A DNA stretch of 64,000 nucleotides from Methylobacterium cerastii (GTDB taxonomy: Bacteria; Pseudomonadota; Alphaproteobacteria; Rhizobiales; Beijerinckiaceae), in the NCBI RefSeq assembly GCF_022179125.1, contig NZ_BPQG01000046.1, positions 62,001 through 126,000 of the forward strand, in the 5' to 3' direction. Below, piece after piece: positions 16,520 to 25,771 of this stretch. Position 1 is the first letter of the stretch; every line of letters begins with the position of its first letter. The translations under genes and the position numbers were made by a program. Under the pieces are notes generated by a model, which ran no database searches, had not been told where the DNA came from, and was given only the letters and a program-made list of their open reading frames with translations.

Positions 16520-17764
16520 ATGGCGCGCCCATCCACCCAGACGATCGACCCGGCGCTCGATGCGGCCGCGCTCCTGCGCCGTGTCGGGTTCTTCGGGCTG
16601 TTCGTGATCCTTCCGGTGGTGGCGCAGGTGGCGCGGCGCGCGACCGTGATCCTCGCCCCGATCTCCGTCGCCCTGCTGATCCTCGCCAGCGCCATCGACG
16701 GCCGCCAACGGCCGCTGCGCGCCAGCGGCGTCCGGCTTCTGCGCGCCCCGGCCTTCCTCGCCGGCCTCCTCGTGCTGGCCTGGATGGCGCTGTCGCTGGT
16801 CTGGACGCCGTTCCCCGGCCCCGCCTCCGAACGGTTCGCCAACCTCGTCGCCACGATCCTGCTGACGCTGGCCGGCTACATGGCGCTGCCGGACCGGATG
16901 CGCTCGGCCAACCTCTACCTGCTGCCGCTCGGCGTCACCGCGGCGGCGATCGTCGCCATCATGCTCGGTCTGTTCGGCGACAGCCTGATGCGCGGCGTCC
17001 CGGACGACGACAACGCCCTCGACCGCGGCCTCACCCTCCTCGCCCTGCTGGTCTGGCCCGCGGTGGCCTGGCTGCGCTCGCGTCGCCGCGACCGGGAGGC
17101 GCTCGGCCTCGCCGTGGTGGTCGCCGTGGCGCTGGCGGTCTCGCCGGATCTCGGGCAGATCGCGGCGCTCGCGATCGGGGCGCTGGCCTTTGCGGTGACG
17201 AGCTTCCGGCCGCGCCTCGGCGTCGGCCTCACCGCCGGCATCGCCGCCGGCTTGCTCGCGGTGGCGCCGCTGCTGCCGTTTCTCGCCCGACCCGTCGGCG
17301 CCGCCCTGTTCGGCCCCCTGAGCCCCGGCGTGCTGACGCTGAAGAGCTGGCAGCGGATCGTGACCACCGAGCCGGTCCGGCTCATCACCGGCCACGGCTT
17401 CGAGACGGCCTTGCGCGGACGCGTCTTCGGGCTGATCCCGGTGAACGCGCCGAGCACCGCGCTGTTCGCCATGTGGTACGAGCTCGGCGTCGTCGGGGCG
17501 CTGGCCGCCGCCTTCGCCCTCTACGCCTCGGTCCGCCGGGCCGGCCTCGACGTGCCGCTGCTGGTGCCCGGGGCGATGGCGGGCTTCGCCGCCGCCTTCA
17601 CCATCGCCTGCATCGGCGTCGGCCTGACGGTGGTGTGGTGGCTGACGACGCTGGCCATCACCATCCTCGTCTTCGTCGCGATCGAGCGCGGCCAGTTCCG
17701 CACCCGCCGCCCGAAGGTGAGCCGCCTGAAGCTGCCGCCCCTGGGCGAGCCGCCGACGCCTTGA
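16520..17764 (+). CDS. O-antigen-ligase-like polytopic membrane protein
   Basis: A 414-aa protein with about ten transmembrane helices and a mid-protein periplasmic-sized loop near WQRIVTTEPVRLITGHGFETALRGRVFG, then NAPSTALFAMWYELGVVG. This architecture, with an Arg/His-bearing loop before the last helices, is typical of the WaaL/PglL O-antigen ligase superfamily, which joins glycans to a lipid or protein acceptor in the periplasm. The acceptor and glycan are unknown. The identification rests on topology rather than a strong motif, so it is a family-level inference. Confidence 0.65.
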   Translation: MARPSTQTIDPALDAAALLRRVGFFGLFVILPVVAQVARRATVILAPISVALLILASAIDGRQRPLRASGVRLLRAPAFLAGLLVLAWMALSLVWTPFPGPASERFANLVATILLTLAGYMALPDRMRSANLYLLPLGVTAAAIVAIMLGLFGDSLMRGVPDDDNALDRGLTLLALLVWPAVAWLRSRRRDREALGLAVVVAVALAVSPDLGQIAALAIGALAFAVTSFRPRLGVGLTAGIAAGLLAVAPLLPFLARPVGAALFGPLSPGVLTLKSWQRIVTTEPVRLITGHGFETALRGRVFGLIPVNAPSTALFAMWYELGVVGALAAAFALYASVRRAGLDVPLLVPGAMAGFAAAFTIACIGVGLTVVWWLTTLAITILVFVAIERGQFRTRRPKVSRLKLPPLGEPPTP

Positions 17765-17771
17765 ACTTGGT

Positions 17772-17864
17772 CTCATGGGTCAGGACCCATGAGGTCCGGC
17801 GGATTGCCGCCTCCCCGCAGTCGCGGGGGCCGGACCTCGATGAGTCGGGCTCATCGAGGTCCGG
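17772..17864. terminator. Stacked, partly exclusive hairpins between convergent genes
   Basis: A 9-bp stem (17772-17780 with 17785-17793) and a perfect 15-bp stem (17830-17844 with 17850-17864) flank a small GC hairpin. GAGGTCCGGC at 17791 can also pair with GCCGGACCTC at 17829, an alternative fold that excludes both. It lies between convergent genes and probably works as a two-way terminator. Confidence 0.6.
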
Positions 17865-17866
17865 TC

Positions 17867-18289
17867 TCAAAGGTCGGCGGCGGCCTCGATGCCGGCCATG
17901 TCGGCGTCCGACAGCCCGACATGGTGGCCGATCTCGTGGATCAGCACGTGGGCGACGAGGTGGCCGAGCGTCTCGTCGTGCTCGGCCCAGTAGTCGAGCA
18001 GGGGCCGGCGGTAGAGCCAGACCGTGTTCGGCATCTGGCCCGTGACGGTCTCGCCGGCTTGCGCCAGACCGATCCCGCGGAACAGGCCGAGCAGGTCGAA
18101 CTCCGATTCGCACTGCATCTCGGACAGCGTCTCGTCGTCGGGAAAATCATCGACGACGATGCGGACGTCGCGCGCCAACGCCTGGAACGCGGCCGGCAGC
18201 GCCGCGAAGGCGGCGTGCGCCAGATCCTCGATCTCGACGAGGCTCGGCGCCTTCGCCGCGCTCAAGGCTTGCGCGTCGACGAGGCTCAC
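17867..18289 (-). CDS. Zincin-like metallopeptidase (family with HEIGHH motif)
   Basis: A 140-aa protein ending with HVLIHEIGHHVGLSDADMAGIE, the HExxH zinc motif of the DUF1025/zincin-like family. The body (FAALPAAFQALARDVRIVVDDFPDDETL) and GIGLAQ...TVWLYRRPLLDYWAEHDETLG are typical. Its GTG start at 18289 overlaps the stop of the upstream HAD gene by 4 bp (GTGA), so translation is coupled. Actual peptidase activity is not proven for this family. Confidence 0.8.
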   Translation of the reverse strand: MSLVDAQALSAAKAPSLVEIEDLAHAAFAALPAAFQALARDVRIVVDDFPDDETLSEMQCESEFDLLGLFRGIGLAQAGETVTGQMPNTVWLYRRPLLDYWAEHDETLGHLVAHVLIHEIGHHVGLSDADMAGIEAAADL

Positions 18290-18999
18290 GCGGCATCCTT
18301 GGCGACGGGAAGGACACAGCGGCGCAGGAACGCGGCGAGGTCGTTGGTGATGTGGTCGATATGGGCTTCGCGCACCGCCTCCTGCTCGAAGGCCTCGCGG
18401 TAGGGGTCGATCGCGGACGGCACCACCAGCACGGTGGCCATGCCCATCTGGTGCGGCACCACGAGGTTGCGGGCGATGTCCTCGAACAGGGCCGCGCGCC
18501 GTGGGTCGACCGCGTGCTGGGCGAGGAAGCGCTCGTAGGTCACGCGTTCGGGCTTCGGCACGAAGTCGGCGGCGGCGATGTCGAACACGTCCTCGAAGTG
18601 GTCGAGGATGCCGAGGCTTTTCGCGACGTTCTCGGCGTGCTTGCGCGAGCCGTTCGTCAGGATGAGCTTGCGCCCGGGCAGCTGCTCGATCGCGTCGCCG
18701 AGCGCCGGATCGAGCCGGATCGTCGCGTGGTCGATGTCGTGCGCGAAGTCGAGGAAGGCGTGCGGGTCGACGCCGTCCTCCACCATCAGCGCCTTCAGGG
18801 TCGTGCCGTAGCGATGGTAGAAGTACTTCTGCAGGGCGCGCGCCGAGATCCCGTCGAGGCCGTAGAGCTGCATGACGAACAGCGTGATGCGCTCGTCCAC
18901 CTGCGGCCACACCATCGCGTCGCTCGGATAGAGCGTGTTGTCGAGGTCGAACACCCAGGTGTCGACGGCCTCGAAGCCGCGGGCGTCGTCCGCCGTCAC
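18286..18999 (-). CDS. Pyrimidine 5'-nucleotidase, HAD superfamily
   Basis: A 237-aa SDT1/PynA-like HAD phosphatase that dephosphorylates pyrimidine nucleoside monophosphates. Motif I is WVFDLDNTLYPSDA (nucleophile Asp), motif II is LILTNGSRKHAENV, motif III Lys is in VPKPERVTYE, and motif IV acidic residues are in AALFEDIARNL. GTG start at 18999. It overlaps the zincin gene by 4 bp. A strong hairpin separates it from argB upstream, so it is probably its own transcript. Confidence 0.88.
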   Translation of the reverse strand: MTADDARGFEAVDTWVFDLDNTLYPSDAMVWPQVDERITLFVMQLYGLDGISARALQKYFYHRYGTTLKALMVEDGVDPHAFLDFAHDIDHATIRLDPALGDAIEQLPGRKLILTNGSRKHAENVAKSLGILDHFEDVFDIAAADFVPKPERVTYERFLAQHAVDPRRAALFEDIARNLVVPHQMGMATVLVVPSAIDPYREAFEQEAVREAHIDHITNDLAAFLRRCVLPVAKDAA

Positions 19000-19064
19000 G
19001 TGGCTCTCGCCGGCTATTGATCTGTCCGAGATGTCCGGTCTCCGAGATGACCGCAAGGCAGGAT

Positions 19065-19102
19065 GCGCGCACCCGGATTCCAAGCAAGATCCGGGCGCGC
19101 GC
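19065..19102 (-). terminator. Hairpin between argB and the HAD gene
   Basis: A 14-bp stem with one mismatch, GCGCGCACCCGGAT (19065-19078) with ATCCGGGCGCGCGC (19089-19102). On the minus strand it directly follows argB. Confidence 0.6.
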
Positions 19103-19119
19103 GATGCGGGGTTGGGCCG

Positions 19120-20019
19120 TCAGCTCCGGCGGATCAGGGTGCCGGCGCCGTAATCGGTGAAGAGTTCCAGCAGCACGGCGTGGTTGACCTTGCCGTCGAG
19201 GATCACGACCGCCTCGACGCCCTGATCGATCGCGTAGATGCAGGTCTCGATCTTCGGGATCATGCCGCCGGTGATGGTGCCGTCGGCGATGAGCCGCCGG
19301 CAATCCTCGACGGTCAGCTCCGGGATCAGGTTCTTGTCCTTGTCGAGCACGCCCGGCACGTCGGTGAGGAGCAGCAGGCGCTTGGCGCGGAGCGCCCCGG
19401 CGATGGCGCCGGAGAAGGTGTCGGCGTTGACGTTGTAGGTCTTGCCGTCGGCGCCGTAGGCCACGGGGGCCAGGACCGGGATCAGCTCGGCCTTCAGCAC
19501 CGCGTCGAGCACGCCGCGCTCGACGTGCTCGGGCTCGCCGACGAGGCCGAGGTCGACCGTCTGCATCTCCCGGCTCTCGGGGTCCATCACGGTCTTGGTC
19601 GCGCGCTTGGCCCGGACCATGTTGCCGTCCTTGCCGCACAGGCCGATCGCCCGGCCGCCCTCGGCCGAGATCCAGCCGACGATCTGCTTGTTGATCGAGC
19701 CGGCCAGGACCATCTCGACCACCTCGACGGTGGCCTCGTCGGTGACACGGAGGCCGCCGCGGAACTCGGACTGGATGCCGAGCCGCTCGAGCATCCGGCC
19801 GATCTGCGGGCCGCCCCCGTGGACGACGATCGGTTTCACGCCCGATTGCTCGAGCAGCACGATGTCCTCGGCGAAGTCTTCGGCCGCGGAGGCGTCGCCC
19901 ATGGCGTGCCCGCCATACTTGATGACCACGATCTCCTGGTCGTAGCGCTGCATGTGGGGCAGCGCCTGGGACAGGACTTCGGCGCGGACGTGCACGTTCG
20001 GCAGTTCGGTCATCGGCAT
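19120..20019 (-). CDS. argB: Acetylglutamate kinase
   Basis: A 299-aa N-acetylglutamate kinase, the second step of arginine synthesis, phosphorylating N-acetylglutamate with ATP. The amino-acid kinase motifs are IKYGGHAM (residues 34-40), VHGGGPQIG (66-74), [31 protein letters not shown], and [26 protein letters not shown] near the C-terminus, which often carries the arginine-feedback site. It runs in the same direction as argC, separated by a DUF1348 gene. Confidence 0.96.
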   Translation of the reverse strand: MPMTELPNVHVRAEVLSQALPHMQRYDQEIVVIKYGGHAMGDASAAEDFAEDIVLLEQSGVKPIVVHGGGPQIGRMLERLGIQSEFRGGLRVTDEATVEVVEMVLAGSINKQIVGWISAEGGRAIGLCGKDGNMVRAKRATKTVMDPESREMQTVDLGLVGEPEHVERGVLDAVLKAELIPVLAPVAYGADGKTYNVNADTFSGAIAGALRAKRLLLLTDVPGVLDKDKNLIPELTVEDCRRLIADGTITGGMIPKIETCIYAIDQGVEAVVILDGKVNHAVLLELFTDYGAGTLIRRS

Positions 20020-20083
20020 CCTCTCGCGCCGGCTTCGCGACGCGCAGGTCTCTACAGGAAGCTTGGCGAACCGCGAAGCGTCA

Positions 20084-20554
20084 TCACAGGCCCAGCTCCG
20101 AGAGGCCCGGATGGTCGGCGGGTCGCGGCCCTTGCGGCCAGTGGAACTTGCGCTCCGAGGCGGCGATGGCGACGTCGTTGATGCTGGCCTCGCGGCGGCG
20201 CATCAGGCCGGACTCGGCGAATTCCCACTGCTCGTTGCCGTGGGAGCGGAACCACTGCCCGTCCGCGTCGTGCCACTCGTAGGCGAAGCGCGCCGCGATC
20301 CGGTCTTCGTGGAAGGCCCAGACCTCCTTGATCAGGCGGTACTCCCGTTCGCGCTCCCACTTGCCGGTCAGGAAGGCGACGATCGCCGGGCGCCCGACCA
20401 GGAACTCGGAGCGGTTCCGCCACCAGCTGTCGGGCGTGTAGGCCAGCGACACCCGCTCGGGGTCGCGGGTGTTCCAGGCATCCTCGGCACCGCGCGCCTT
20501 CTTGGCCGCGGACCCGGCATCGAACGGCGGCAGCGGTGGGCGCGTCTCGGTCAT
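20084..20554 (-). CDS. DUF1348 (NTF2-like) protein
   Basis: A 156-aa nuclear-transport-factor-2-like protein: [36 protein letters not shown], then [25 protein letters not shown] and [15 protein letters not shown]. This arrangement is diagnostic of DUF1348. The Trp-rich pocket suggests a small-ligand binder or enzyme, but no substrate is known. It sits between argC and argB on the same strand without an obvious link to arginine synthesis. Confidence 0.85.
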   Translation of the reverse strand: MTETRPPLPPFDAGSAAKKARGAEDAWNTRDPERVSLAYTPDSWWRNRSEFLVGRPAIVAFLTGKWEREREYRLIKEVWAFHEDRIAARFAYEWHDADGQWFRSHGNEQWEFAESGLMRRREASINDVAIAASERKFHWPQGPRPADHPGLSELGL

Positions 20555-20630
20555 GCGGTTCGATCTCCTGGTCGCAGCCGCCCGATCGTTCGCGGGCGGC
20601 GCGGTCGATGCGTCGGGCGGACGGCGCGGG

Positions 20631-21578
20631 TCAGGCGCCGAGCCCGAGCATCAGGCCGATGTTCTGCACGGCCGCGCCCGAGGCGCCCTTGCCGAGGTTG
20701 TCGAGGCGGGCGACCAAAACCGCCTGCCGGTGCTCGGCCGAGCCGAACACCCGCAGCTCCAGGCGATCGGTGTCGTTGAGCGCCTCCGGCTCGATCTGCT
20801 CCTTGTGGGCGCCGGTGGTCGCGCCGGGCACGACCTGCACCAGGGGCTGCCCCGCGTACCAGCGCACGAGGGCGTCCTCGAGGTCGCCCGCCGACGGGCG
20901 GCCCGGCAGCGCGTCGAGATGGAGCGGGATCGACACCAGCATGCCCTGCCGGAACGCGCCGACGGAGGGGATGAAGATCGGCCGGGCGGTGAGCCGGGAA
21001 TAGGTCTGCGTCTCCGGCAGGTGCTTGTGCGCGAATCCGAGGCCGTAGAGCAGGAACGGCGCGGCGGAGCCGGCCTTGTAGGATTCGATCATGCTCTTGC
21101 CGCCGCCGCTGTAGCCGCTGACCGCGTTGATGCTGACGAAAGTGTCGGCCGGAATCAGGCCGCCCTCGACCAGCGGCCGCAGCAGCGCGATCGCGCCGGT
21201 GGGATAGCAGCCGGGGTTGGCGACCCGCCGCGAGGCGGCGATCGCCTCCGCCTGCCCGGGGGCCATCTCGGCGAAGCCGTAGGTCCAGCCGCCGGCGATC
21301 CGGTGGGCGGTGCTGGCATCGAGCACGCGGGGACCGCCGCCGGGCAGCGCGTCGCAGAGCGCCACCGTCTCGCGGGCCGCGTCGTCCGGCAGGCAGAGCA
21401 CCACGAGGTCGACCTCGGCGAGCAGCGCCCGCTTCACGCTCGAGTCCTTGCGGTCGGCATGCGCGATGCTGCGGAGCACCACCTTGCCGTCGCGCTCAAG
21501 GCGCTCCCGGATGCCGAGCCCTGTCGTGCCGGCCTCGCCGTCGATGAACACCGTCGGCTTTTTGGTCTCGCCCGCCAT
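20631..21578 (-). CDS. argC: N-acetyl-gamma-glutamyl-phosphate reductase (type 2)
   Basis: A 315-aa type 2 AGPR, which reduces N-acetylglutamyl phosphate to the semialdehyde with NADPH in arginine synthesis. The cofactor motif [14 protein letters not shown] is near the N-terminus and the catalytic Cys124 lies in [24 protein letters not shown] and HKHLPETQ follow, as expected. Length about 310 aa fits type 2 rather than the longer type 1 enzymes. The start at 21578 is the family-typical MAGE-. Confidence 0.95.
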   Translation of the reverse strand: MAGETKKPTVFIDGEAGTTGLGIRERLERDGKVVLRSIAHADRKDSSVKRALLAEVDLVVLCLPDDAARETVALCDALPGGGPRVLDASTAHRIAGGWTYGFAEMAPGQAEAIAASRRVANPGCYPTGAIALLRPLVEGGLIPADTFVSINAVSGYSGGGKSMIESYKAGSAAPFLLYGLGFAHKHLPETQTYSRLTARPIFIPSVGAFRQGMLVSIPLHLDALPGRPSAGDLEDALVRWYAGQPLVQVVPGATTGAHKEQIEPEALNDTDRLELRVFGSAEHRQAVLVARLDNLGKGASGAAVQNIGLMLGLGA

Positions 21579-21755
21579 CGCTCGTCGCACCCTCGAAGCC
21601 GGCCGCCGCCGGGACGTCGTGTCGCGGTGCGGGAGGTGGCCGGTGCGTGCCGGCCTGTCAATGCCGCGCGCCATCAACAAGCCATCGCGCTGCTGCCGGA
21701 ACGCGGTGGGCGTGCCCCCGTTGTCGGCAAAATCGACGACGATGGGTGAAAGACG

Positions 21756-22259
21756 ATGTCCGAGACCGCGAAGAAGACAGATCCCAAGCTTTGGGAGAAG
21801 ACCAAGGACAAGGTCACGAAGAGCGAGAAGGGTGGAAAGGCCGGCCAGTGGTCGGCTCGCAAGGCCCAGCTCGCGACGCAGGAATACAAGAAGGCCGGCG
21901 GCGGCTACGCCGGCGAGAAGACCGACGACAACCACCTCAAGCAGTGGACCGACGAGGAGTGGGACACGGAGTCCGGCAAGGAAAGCGGCAAGACCGGGGA
22001 ACGCTACCTGCCGAAGAAGGCGCGCGAGGCCATAACGGACGAGCAATACGAGCGCTCGACGCAGAAGAAGCGCAGCGACACGGCGAAGGGCAAGCAGTTC
22101 TCGAGGCAGCCGAAGGACGTGGCGAAGAAGGCCGCGACCGCCCGCAAATCCGCCTCCGGCGAGACCAAGGCCGACCTGGTAAAGAAGGCCAGGGCGCAGA
22201 AGGTGCCCGGGCGCTCGAAGATGTCCAAGGCGGAGCTGGAGAAGGCGGTCCACGCCTGA
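21756..22259 (+). CDS. DUF5872 protein with Rho-N/SAP-like C-terminus
   Basis: A 167-aa highly basic, hydrophilic protein. DUF5872 covers most of the length ([40 protein letters not shown]). The C-terminal 34 residues ([19 protein letters not shown], then SKAELEKAV) form a Rho-N/SAP-like helix-extended-helix motif that usually binds nucleic acid. Expected to be a chromatin-like or stress-related DNA binder in the cytoplasm; homologues also occur in large viruses. Divergent from argC. Confidence 0.85.
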   Translation: MSETAKKTDPKLWEKTKDKVTKSEKGGKAGQWSARKAQLATQEYKKAGGGYAGEKTDDNHLKQWTDEEWDTESGKESGKTGERYLPKKAREAITDEQYERSTQKKRSDTAKGKQFSRQPKDVAKKAATARKSASGETKADLVKKARAQKVPGRSKMSKAELEKAVHA

Positions 22260-22344
22260 CCCGGCAGTCGCGCCCGCTGGGACCTGTCGGGCGGTCCGCT
22301 TAAGGCGAGCTCGACCGATTCGGGTCAGCGATTGGACCGAACCA

Positions 22345-22383
22345 ATAAAAAAGGCGGCCCCGCGAGGAGCCGCCTTCTCTTTT
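22345..22383. terminator. Bidirectional intrinsic terminator
   Basis: Stem AAGGCGGC (22351-22358) with GCCGCCTT (22369-22376), preceded by A-run and followed by TCTCTTTT. It serves the convergent DUF5872 and rpsI transcripts. Confidence 0.85.
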
Positions 22384-22398
22384 GACCGAATGGGCCGA

Positions 22399-22884
22399 TC
22401 AGCGCTTCGAGAACTGGAAGCTGCGGCGGGCCTTCTTGCGGCCGTACTTCTTGCGCTCGACCACGCGGCTGTCGCGGGTGAGGAAGCCCTCGCGCTTCAG
22501 CGGCGCGCGAAGCTCCGGCTCGTAGTAGGTCAGCGCCTTCGAGAGGCCGTGGCGCACCGCGCCGGCCTGGCCCGAGAGACCGCCGCCGGCGACCGTGACG
22601 GTGATGTCGTACTGGTCGACGCGGTTGGCCACCGTGAGCGGCTGGCGCAGGATCATGCGCAGCACGGGACGGGCGAAGTATACCTCGACGGCGCGCTTGT
22701 TGACGACGACCTTGCCGGTGCCGGGGCGGATCCAGACGCGGGCGACCGCGTCCTTGCGCTTGCCGGTGGCGTAGGCGCGGCCCTGGGCGTCGAGCTTCTG
22801 CACGTGGACGGGCGCGGCGTGCTCGTTCTCGAGGCCGCCGGCGTTCGACCGGTTGAGGTCGGAGAGGGACTGAAGCGTCGCCAT
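22399..22884 (-). CDS. rpsI: 30S ribosomal protein S9
   Basis: A 161-aa S9 with a roughly 30-residue N-terminal extension before the core. The core shows [39 protein letters not shown] and the C-terminal [26 protein letters not shown] that reaches the P-site tRNA. It lies 1 bp after rplM, the universal L13-S9 pair, and shares its promoter. Confidence 0.97.
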   Translation of the reverse strand: MATLQSLSDLNRSNAGGLENEHAAPVHVQKLDAQGRAYATGKRKDAVARVWIRPGTGKVVVNKRAVEVYFARPVLRMILRQPLTVANRVDQYDITVTVAGGGLSGQAGAVRHGLSKALTYYEPELRAPLKREGFLTRDSRVVERKKYGRKKARRSFQFSKR

Positions 22885-22885
22885 C

Positions 22886-23347
22886 TTAAGCGCTCACGTT
22901 CTTGCGGTTGAGGACGCCGACGTCGAACGTCTGCGGCTGCTGGGCCTCGTGCGGGTGGCTGGTGCCCTTGTAGACCCGGAGGTTGCCCATGATCTGGCGG
23001 AACAGCGGGCCGCGGGGCAGCATGCGCTCGACGGCCTTCTCCACGACGCGCTCGGGGAAGCGCCCTTCGAGGATGAACTTGGCCGACCGCTCCTTGATGC
23101 CGCCGGGGAAACCGGTGTGGTGGTAGTACACCTTCTGGACGTATTTGCGCCCGGTGAACTTCACCTTGTCGGCGTTGATGACGATGACGTTGTCACCGCA
23201 ATCGACGTGGGGGGTGTAGGCGGGCTTGTGTTTGCCGCGCAGACGCAGGGCGATGATCGACGCCAAACGGCCGACGACGAGGCCCTCCGCGTCGATCACG
23301 ATCCACTTCTTGTCGACGTCGGCGGGCTTCAGCGAAAAGGTTTTCAT
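22886..23347 (-). CDS. rplM: 50S ribosomal protein L13
   Basis: A 153-aa L13 beginning [20 protein letters not shown], with [38 protein letters not shown] and the [22 protein letters not shown] core. First gene of the rplM-rpsI operon. In E. coli L13 controls its own operon through the leader; here the leader contains a strong hairpin (23393-23418). Confidence 0.97.
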   Translation of the reverse strand: MKTFSLKPADVDKKWIVIDAEGLVVGRLASIIALRLRGKHKPAYTPHVDCGDNVIVINADKVKFTGRKYVQKVYYHHTGFPGGIKERSAKFILEGRFPERVVEKAVERMLPRGPLFRQIMGNLRVYKGTSHPHEAQQPQTFDVGVLNRKNVSA

Positions 23348-23392
23348 AAGCCGAATTCCGTTGGCGCTCGGTGGTGTGTCGAAAAACGAGCC

Positions 23393-23418
23393 GCCGCCGC
23401 GTCGGGGGACGCGGCGGC
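23393..23418 (-). terminator. Strong hairpin in the rplM leader
   Basis: A perfect 11-bp stem GCCGCCGCGTC / GACGCGGCGGC with a 4-base loop. On the minus strand it is followed after 6 bases by five T and ends about 45 bp before rplM. It can be the terminator of the upstream CoA-binding gene or an attenuator for rplM-rpsI. Confidence 0.55.
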
Positions 23419-23574
23419 GTTGGCCGGTGGATAGACGGGGCGACGCCTGAGGTCAAGCCGTTTCGCAGGCGCGCATCACCGGAAAAGCGATGTTCTGGAA
23501 GGAGTTCAGCCTAGTGGTATCCAGATACCGCGAGGCCGGGACCTGTCCCGTCGCACCATCGCGAATGGCGTGCT

Positions 23575-24153
23575 TCAATCCATTCCACCACCTCGCGGGG
23601 CGATGGTGAACTTCTGTACGCCCTTACCCGCGAGCACCGGCTTCTTCGCGCTGATGATGCGCGAGTTGACCCCGGTCCAGCCGATCTCGCCCGAGAGCCG
23701 GCCGTACTCGATCTTGGGGCAGCGGTTCATGATGACAGTGACGCCGCGCGCCTCGGCGCGGGCGGCGGCCGCGTCGTCGCGCACGCCCAGCTGCATCCAG
23801 ATCGTCTTCGGCAGCGGGTCGAGCGCCAAGGCCTCGTCGACGAGGCCGCCGGCGGCGGCCGAATTGCGGAAGATCTCGACCATGTCGACCGGTTCGCCGA
23901 GTTCGGCCAGCGATGCGACCACCGGGCGCCCGAGCAGCGTCTGCCCGGCGAGGCCCGGGTTCACCGGCGTCACCACGTAGCCGCGGTCGAGCAGATACTT
24001 CAGTACGATCCAGCTCGGCCGCGCCGGGTTGGCCGAGGCACCGACGAGGGCGATCGTGCGCGTGGCCCGCAGGGTCGCGCGGATGTGCGCGTCGGCGTAG
24101 CGACCGTGGCGGGTGGCGAGGCCGTCGGGAACCTGGTCGAGGGTCGGGATCAT
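23575..24153 (-). CDS. CoA-binding domain protein (YccU-like)
   Basis: A 192-aa Rossmann-fold CoA-binding protein related to the N-terminal domain of succinyl-CoA synthetase alpha. The motif TIALVGASANPARPSWIVLKYLLDRGY is near residues 34-60, and VEIFRNSAAAGGLVDEAL and VIMNRCPKIEYGR follow. It binds CoA but the reaction, if any, is unknown. ATG at 24153 has GGAAG upstream; the longer frame is rejected because its start lacks a ribosome site. Confidence 0.85.
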   Translation of the reverse strand: MIPTLDQVPDGLATRHGRYADAHIRATLRATRTIALVGASANPARPSWIVLKYLLDRGYVVTPVNPGLAGQTLLGRPVVASLAELGEPVDMVEIFRNSAAAGGLVDEALALDPLPKTIWMQLGVRDDAAAARAEARGVTVIMNRCPKIEYGRLSGEIGWTGVNSRIISAKKPVLAGKGVQKFTIAPRGGGMD

Positions 24154-24346
24154 CGAACTTCGCTTCCTTTTCGGATCGCGGACTCTTTGGTATCGCAGAC
24201 CTCCCTGCTTACGGTGCCGCGCGGATCGGGTCGATTCCGGCGGTCGGCCCGAGGTGCAGCCACCCGGCACCGCGGCAGGGCGACATCGGGCGAAGCGCGG
24301 CATTAAGGCCGCTTGATTGCCACGCGTCCCGCGCGATCTCGCTGCG

Positions 24347-25771
24347 ATGATCTTGAACTTACCCACCGCGGCCGCGACTGCGCCGCCGACCCTGTTCTGC
24401 CTGCACTTCCTCGGGGGCAGTGCGCGGGAATGGGCGCCGACGGCCGGACGCCTCGGGGCGGATGTCGTTTGCGTGCCGATCGACTTGCCCGGCTTCGGCG
24501 ACGCCGCGGACGTGACCGGCTACGACGTGGCGGCGATGGCCGACCACGTCGCGGCAAAGGTCCGCGCCGCGCGGCCGGGACGCTGGCTCATCGCCGGGCA
24601 CAGCATGGGCGCGAAGGTGGCCCTCGCCCTGGCGCGTCGTGCCGAGGATGGCGAGGCGGGGCTCGGAGGGCTGTCCGGCCTCGTCCTGCTCGCCGGCTCG
24701 CCGCCGAGCCCCGAGCCGATGGAGGAAGAGCGTCGCGCGGCGATGATCGCCTGGATCGGCGCCGACGCCGGGACTCGGCAGTCGGAGGCCGAGGCCTTCG
24801 TCGCGTCGAACGTCGGCGCGCCCCTCCCCGCCGACCGGGCCGAGGCCGCAATCGCCGACGTGCTGCGCGCCGAGCCGGCGGCCTGGCGCGCCTGGCTCGC
24901 GGGCGGAAGCCGCGAGGATTGGTGCGAGCGCGTCGGCGTCCTGCGCACCCCCGCCCTCATCCTTGCCGGTGGCGAGGACGGCGACCTCGGGCCGGAGGCG
25001 CAAACCGCGCTGATGGCGCCGCATTTCGGTTCGGCCCGCCTGGTCACCCTCGACGGCGCCGGCCACCTGCTGCCGATCGAGCGGCCGGATGCGGTCGCCG
25101 ACTTGATTCGCGGCCACGTCGTCGCGCCGCACACGGAAGAGCCTGAAGCGCCGAAGATCGACGCGGCGTATCGCGACCTGATCGCCTCCGAGCGGGTCAA
25201 CGGCCGCCTGCGCGCGGCCTTGCACGAGCGCGCCGCGCCGGACGATCCCGCCTATCGCCCGCAGGCCCTCGACGCGGTGGAACTGGCGATCCTGCGGGCC
25301 GTCGTCGCCCGGGTGCTGCCGCAGGCCGCCGGGATCGATCTCGCCGCCCGCATCGACGCGCGGCTCGCGGGCGGCGCCGGCGACGGCTGGCGCTTCTCAG
25401 CGTTGCCGCCGGACGCCTCCGCCTACCGAGCCGCCCTGCGCAGCCTCGACGCCGCGGCGCAGGCGGGGGGACACCGCTTCGTTGCGCTGGACGGCGCGGC
25501 ACAGGACGACCTGCTCGAGGCGATCGAGGCCAAGACCCTTTCGCGCGGTCCGGTCGGCGGCTTCGATCCGGAGCAGCTGGCCTTCTGGTTCGAGGACCTG
25601 CGGTCGGACGTGGTGCGGACATGGCTCGCCCATCCGGCGGCGCTCGCCTGGATCGGCTATTCGGGCATCGGCGCGGGCGGCGACGGGTCGCGGCCGGTGG
25701 GATTCAAGAAGGTCGGTTTGGGCGAGCGCGAGGGCTGGGAGCCCGTCGCGCAGGGTGGGGATGCACGATGA
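24347..25771 (+). CDS. Fusion: alpha/beta-hydrolase plus gluconate 2-dehydrogenase subunit-3 domain
   Basis: A 474-aa two-domain protein. Residues 1-265 form an alpha/beta-hydrolase: FLHFLGGSA-type oxyanion region ([12 protein letters not shown]), nucleophile Ser in [12 protein letters not shown], acid in [12 protein letters not shown] and His in [11 protein letters not shown]. Residues about 290-474 ([20 protein letters not shown] through [17 protein letters not shown] and [21 protein letters not shown]) match the small subunit of GMC-type gluconate/sorbitol dehydrogenases. The stop overlaps the start of a GMC oxidoreductase (ATGA), so the two act together. No Tat signal is present, which is unusual because the small subunit is normally the Tat carrier. 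Confidence 0.85.
   Translation: MILNLPTAAATAPPTLFCLHFLGGSAREWAPTAGRLGADVVCVPIDLPGFGDAADVTGYDVAAMADHVAAKVRAARPGRWLIAGHSMGAKVALALARRAEDGEAGLGGLSGLVLLAGSPPSPEPMEEERRAAMIAWIGADAGTRQSEAEAFVASNVGAPLPADRAEAAIADVLRAEPAAWRAWLAGGSREDWCERVGVLRTPALILAGGEDGDLGPEAQTALMAPHFGSARLVTLDGAGHLLPIERPDAVADLIRGHVVAPHTEEPEAPKIDAAYRDLIASERVNGRLRAALHERAAPDDPAYRPQALDAVELAILRAVVARVLPQAAGIDLAARIDARLAGGAGDGWRFSALPPDASAYRAALRSLDAAAQAGGHRFVALDGAAQDDLLEAIEAKTLSRGPVGGFDPEQLAFWFEDLRSDVVRTWLAHPAALAWIGYSGIGAGGDGSRPVGFKKVGLGEREGWEPVAQGGDAR

Noticed and set aside
17867-19639. 590-aa minus-strand frame
   Set aside because: Joins the zincin to unrelated antisense sequence; the GTGA junction with the HAD gene gives the true start.
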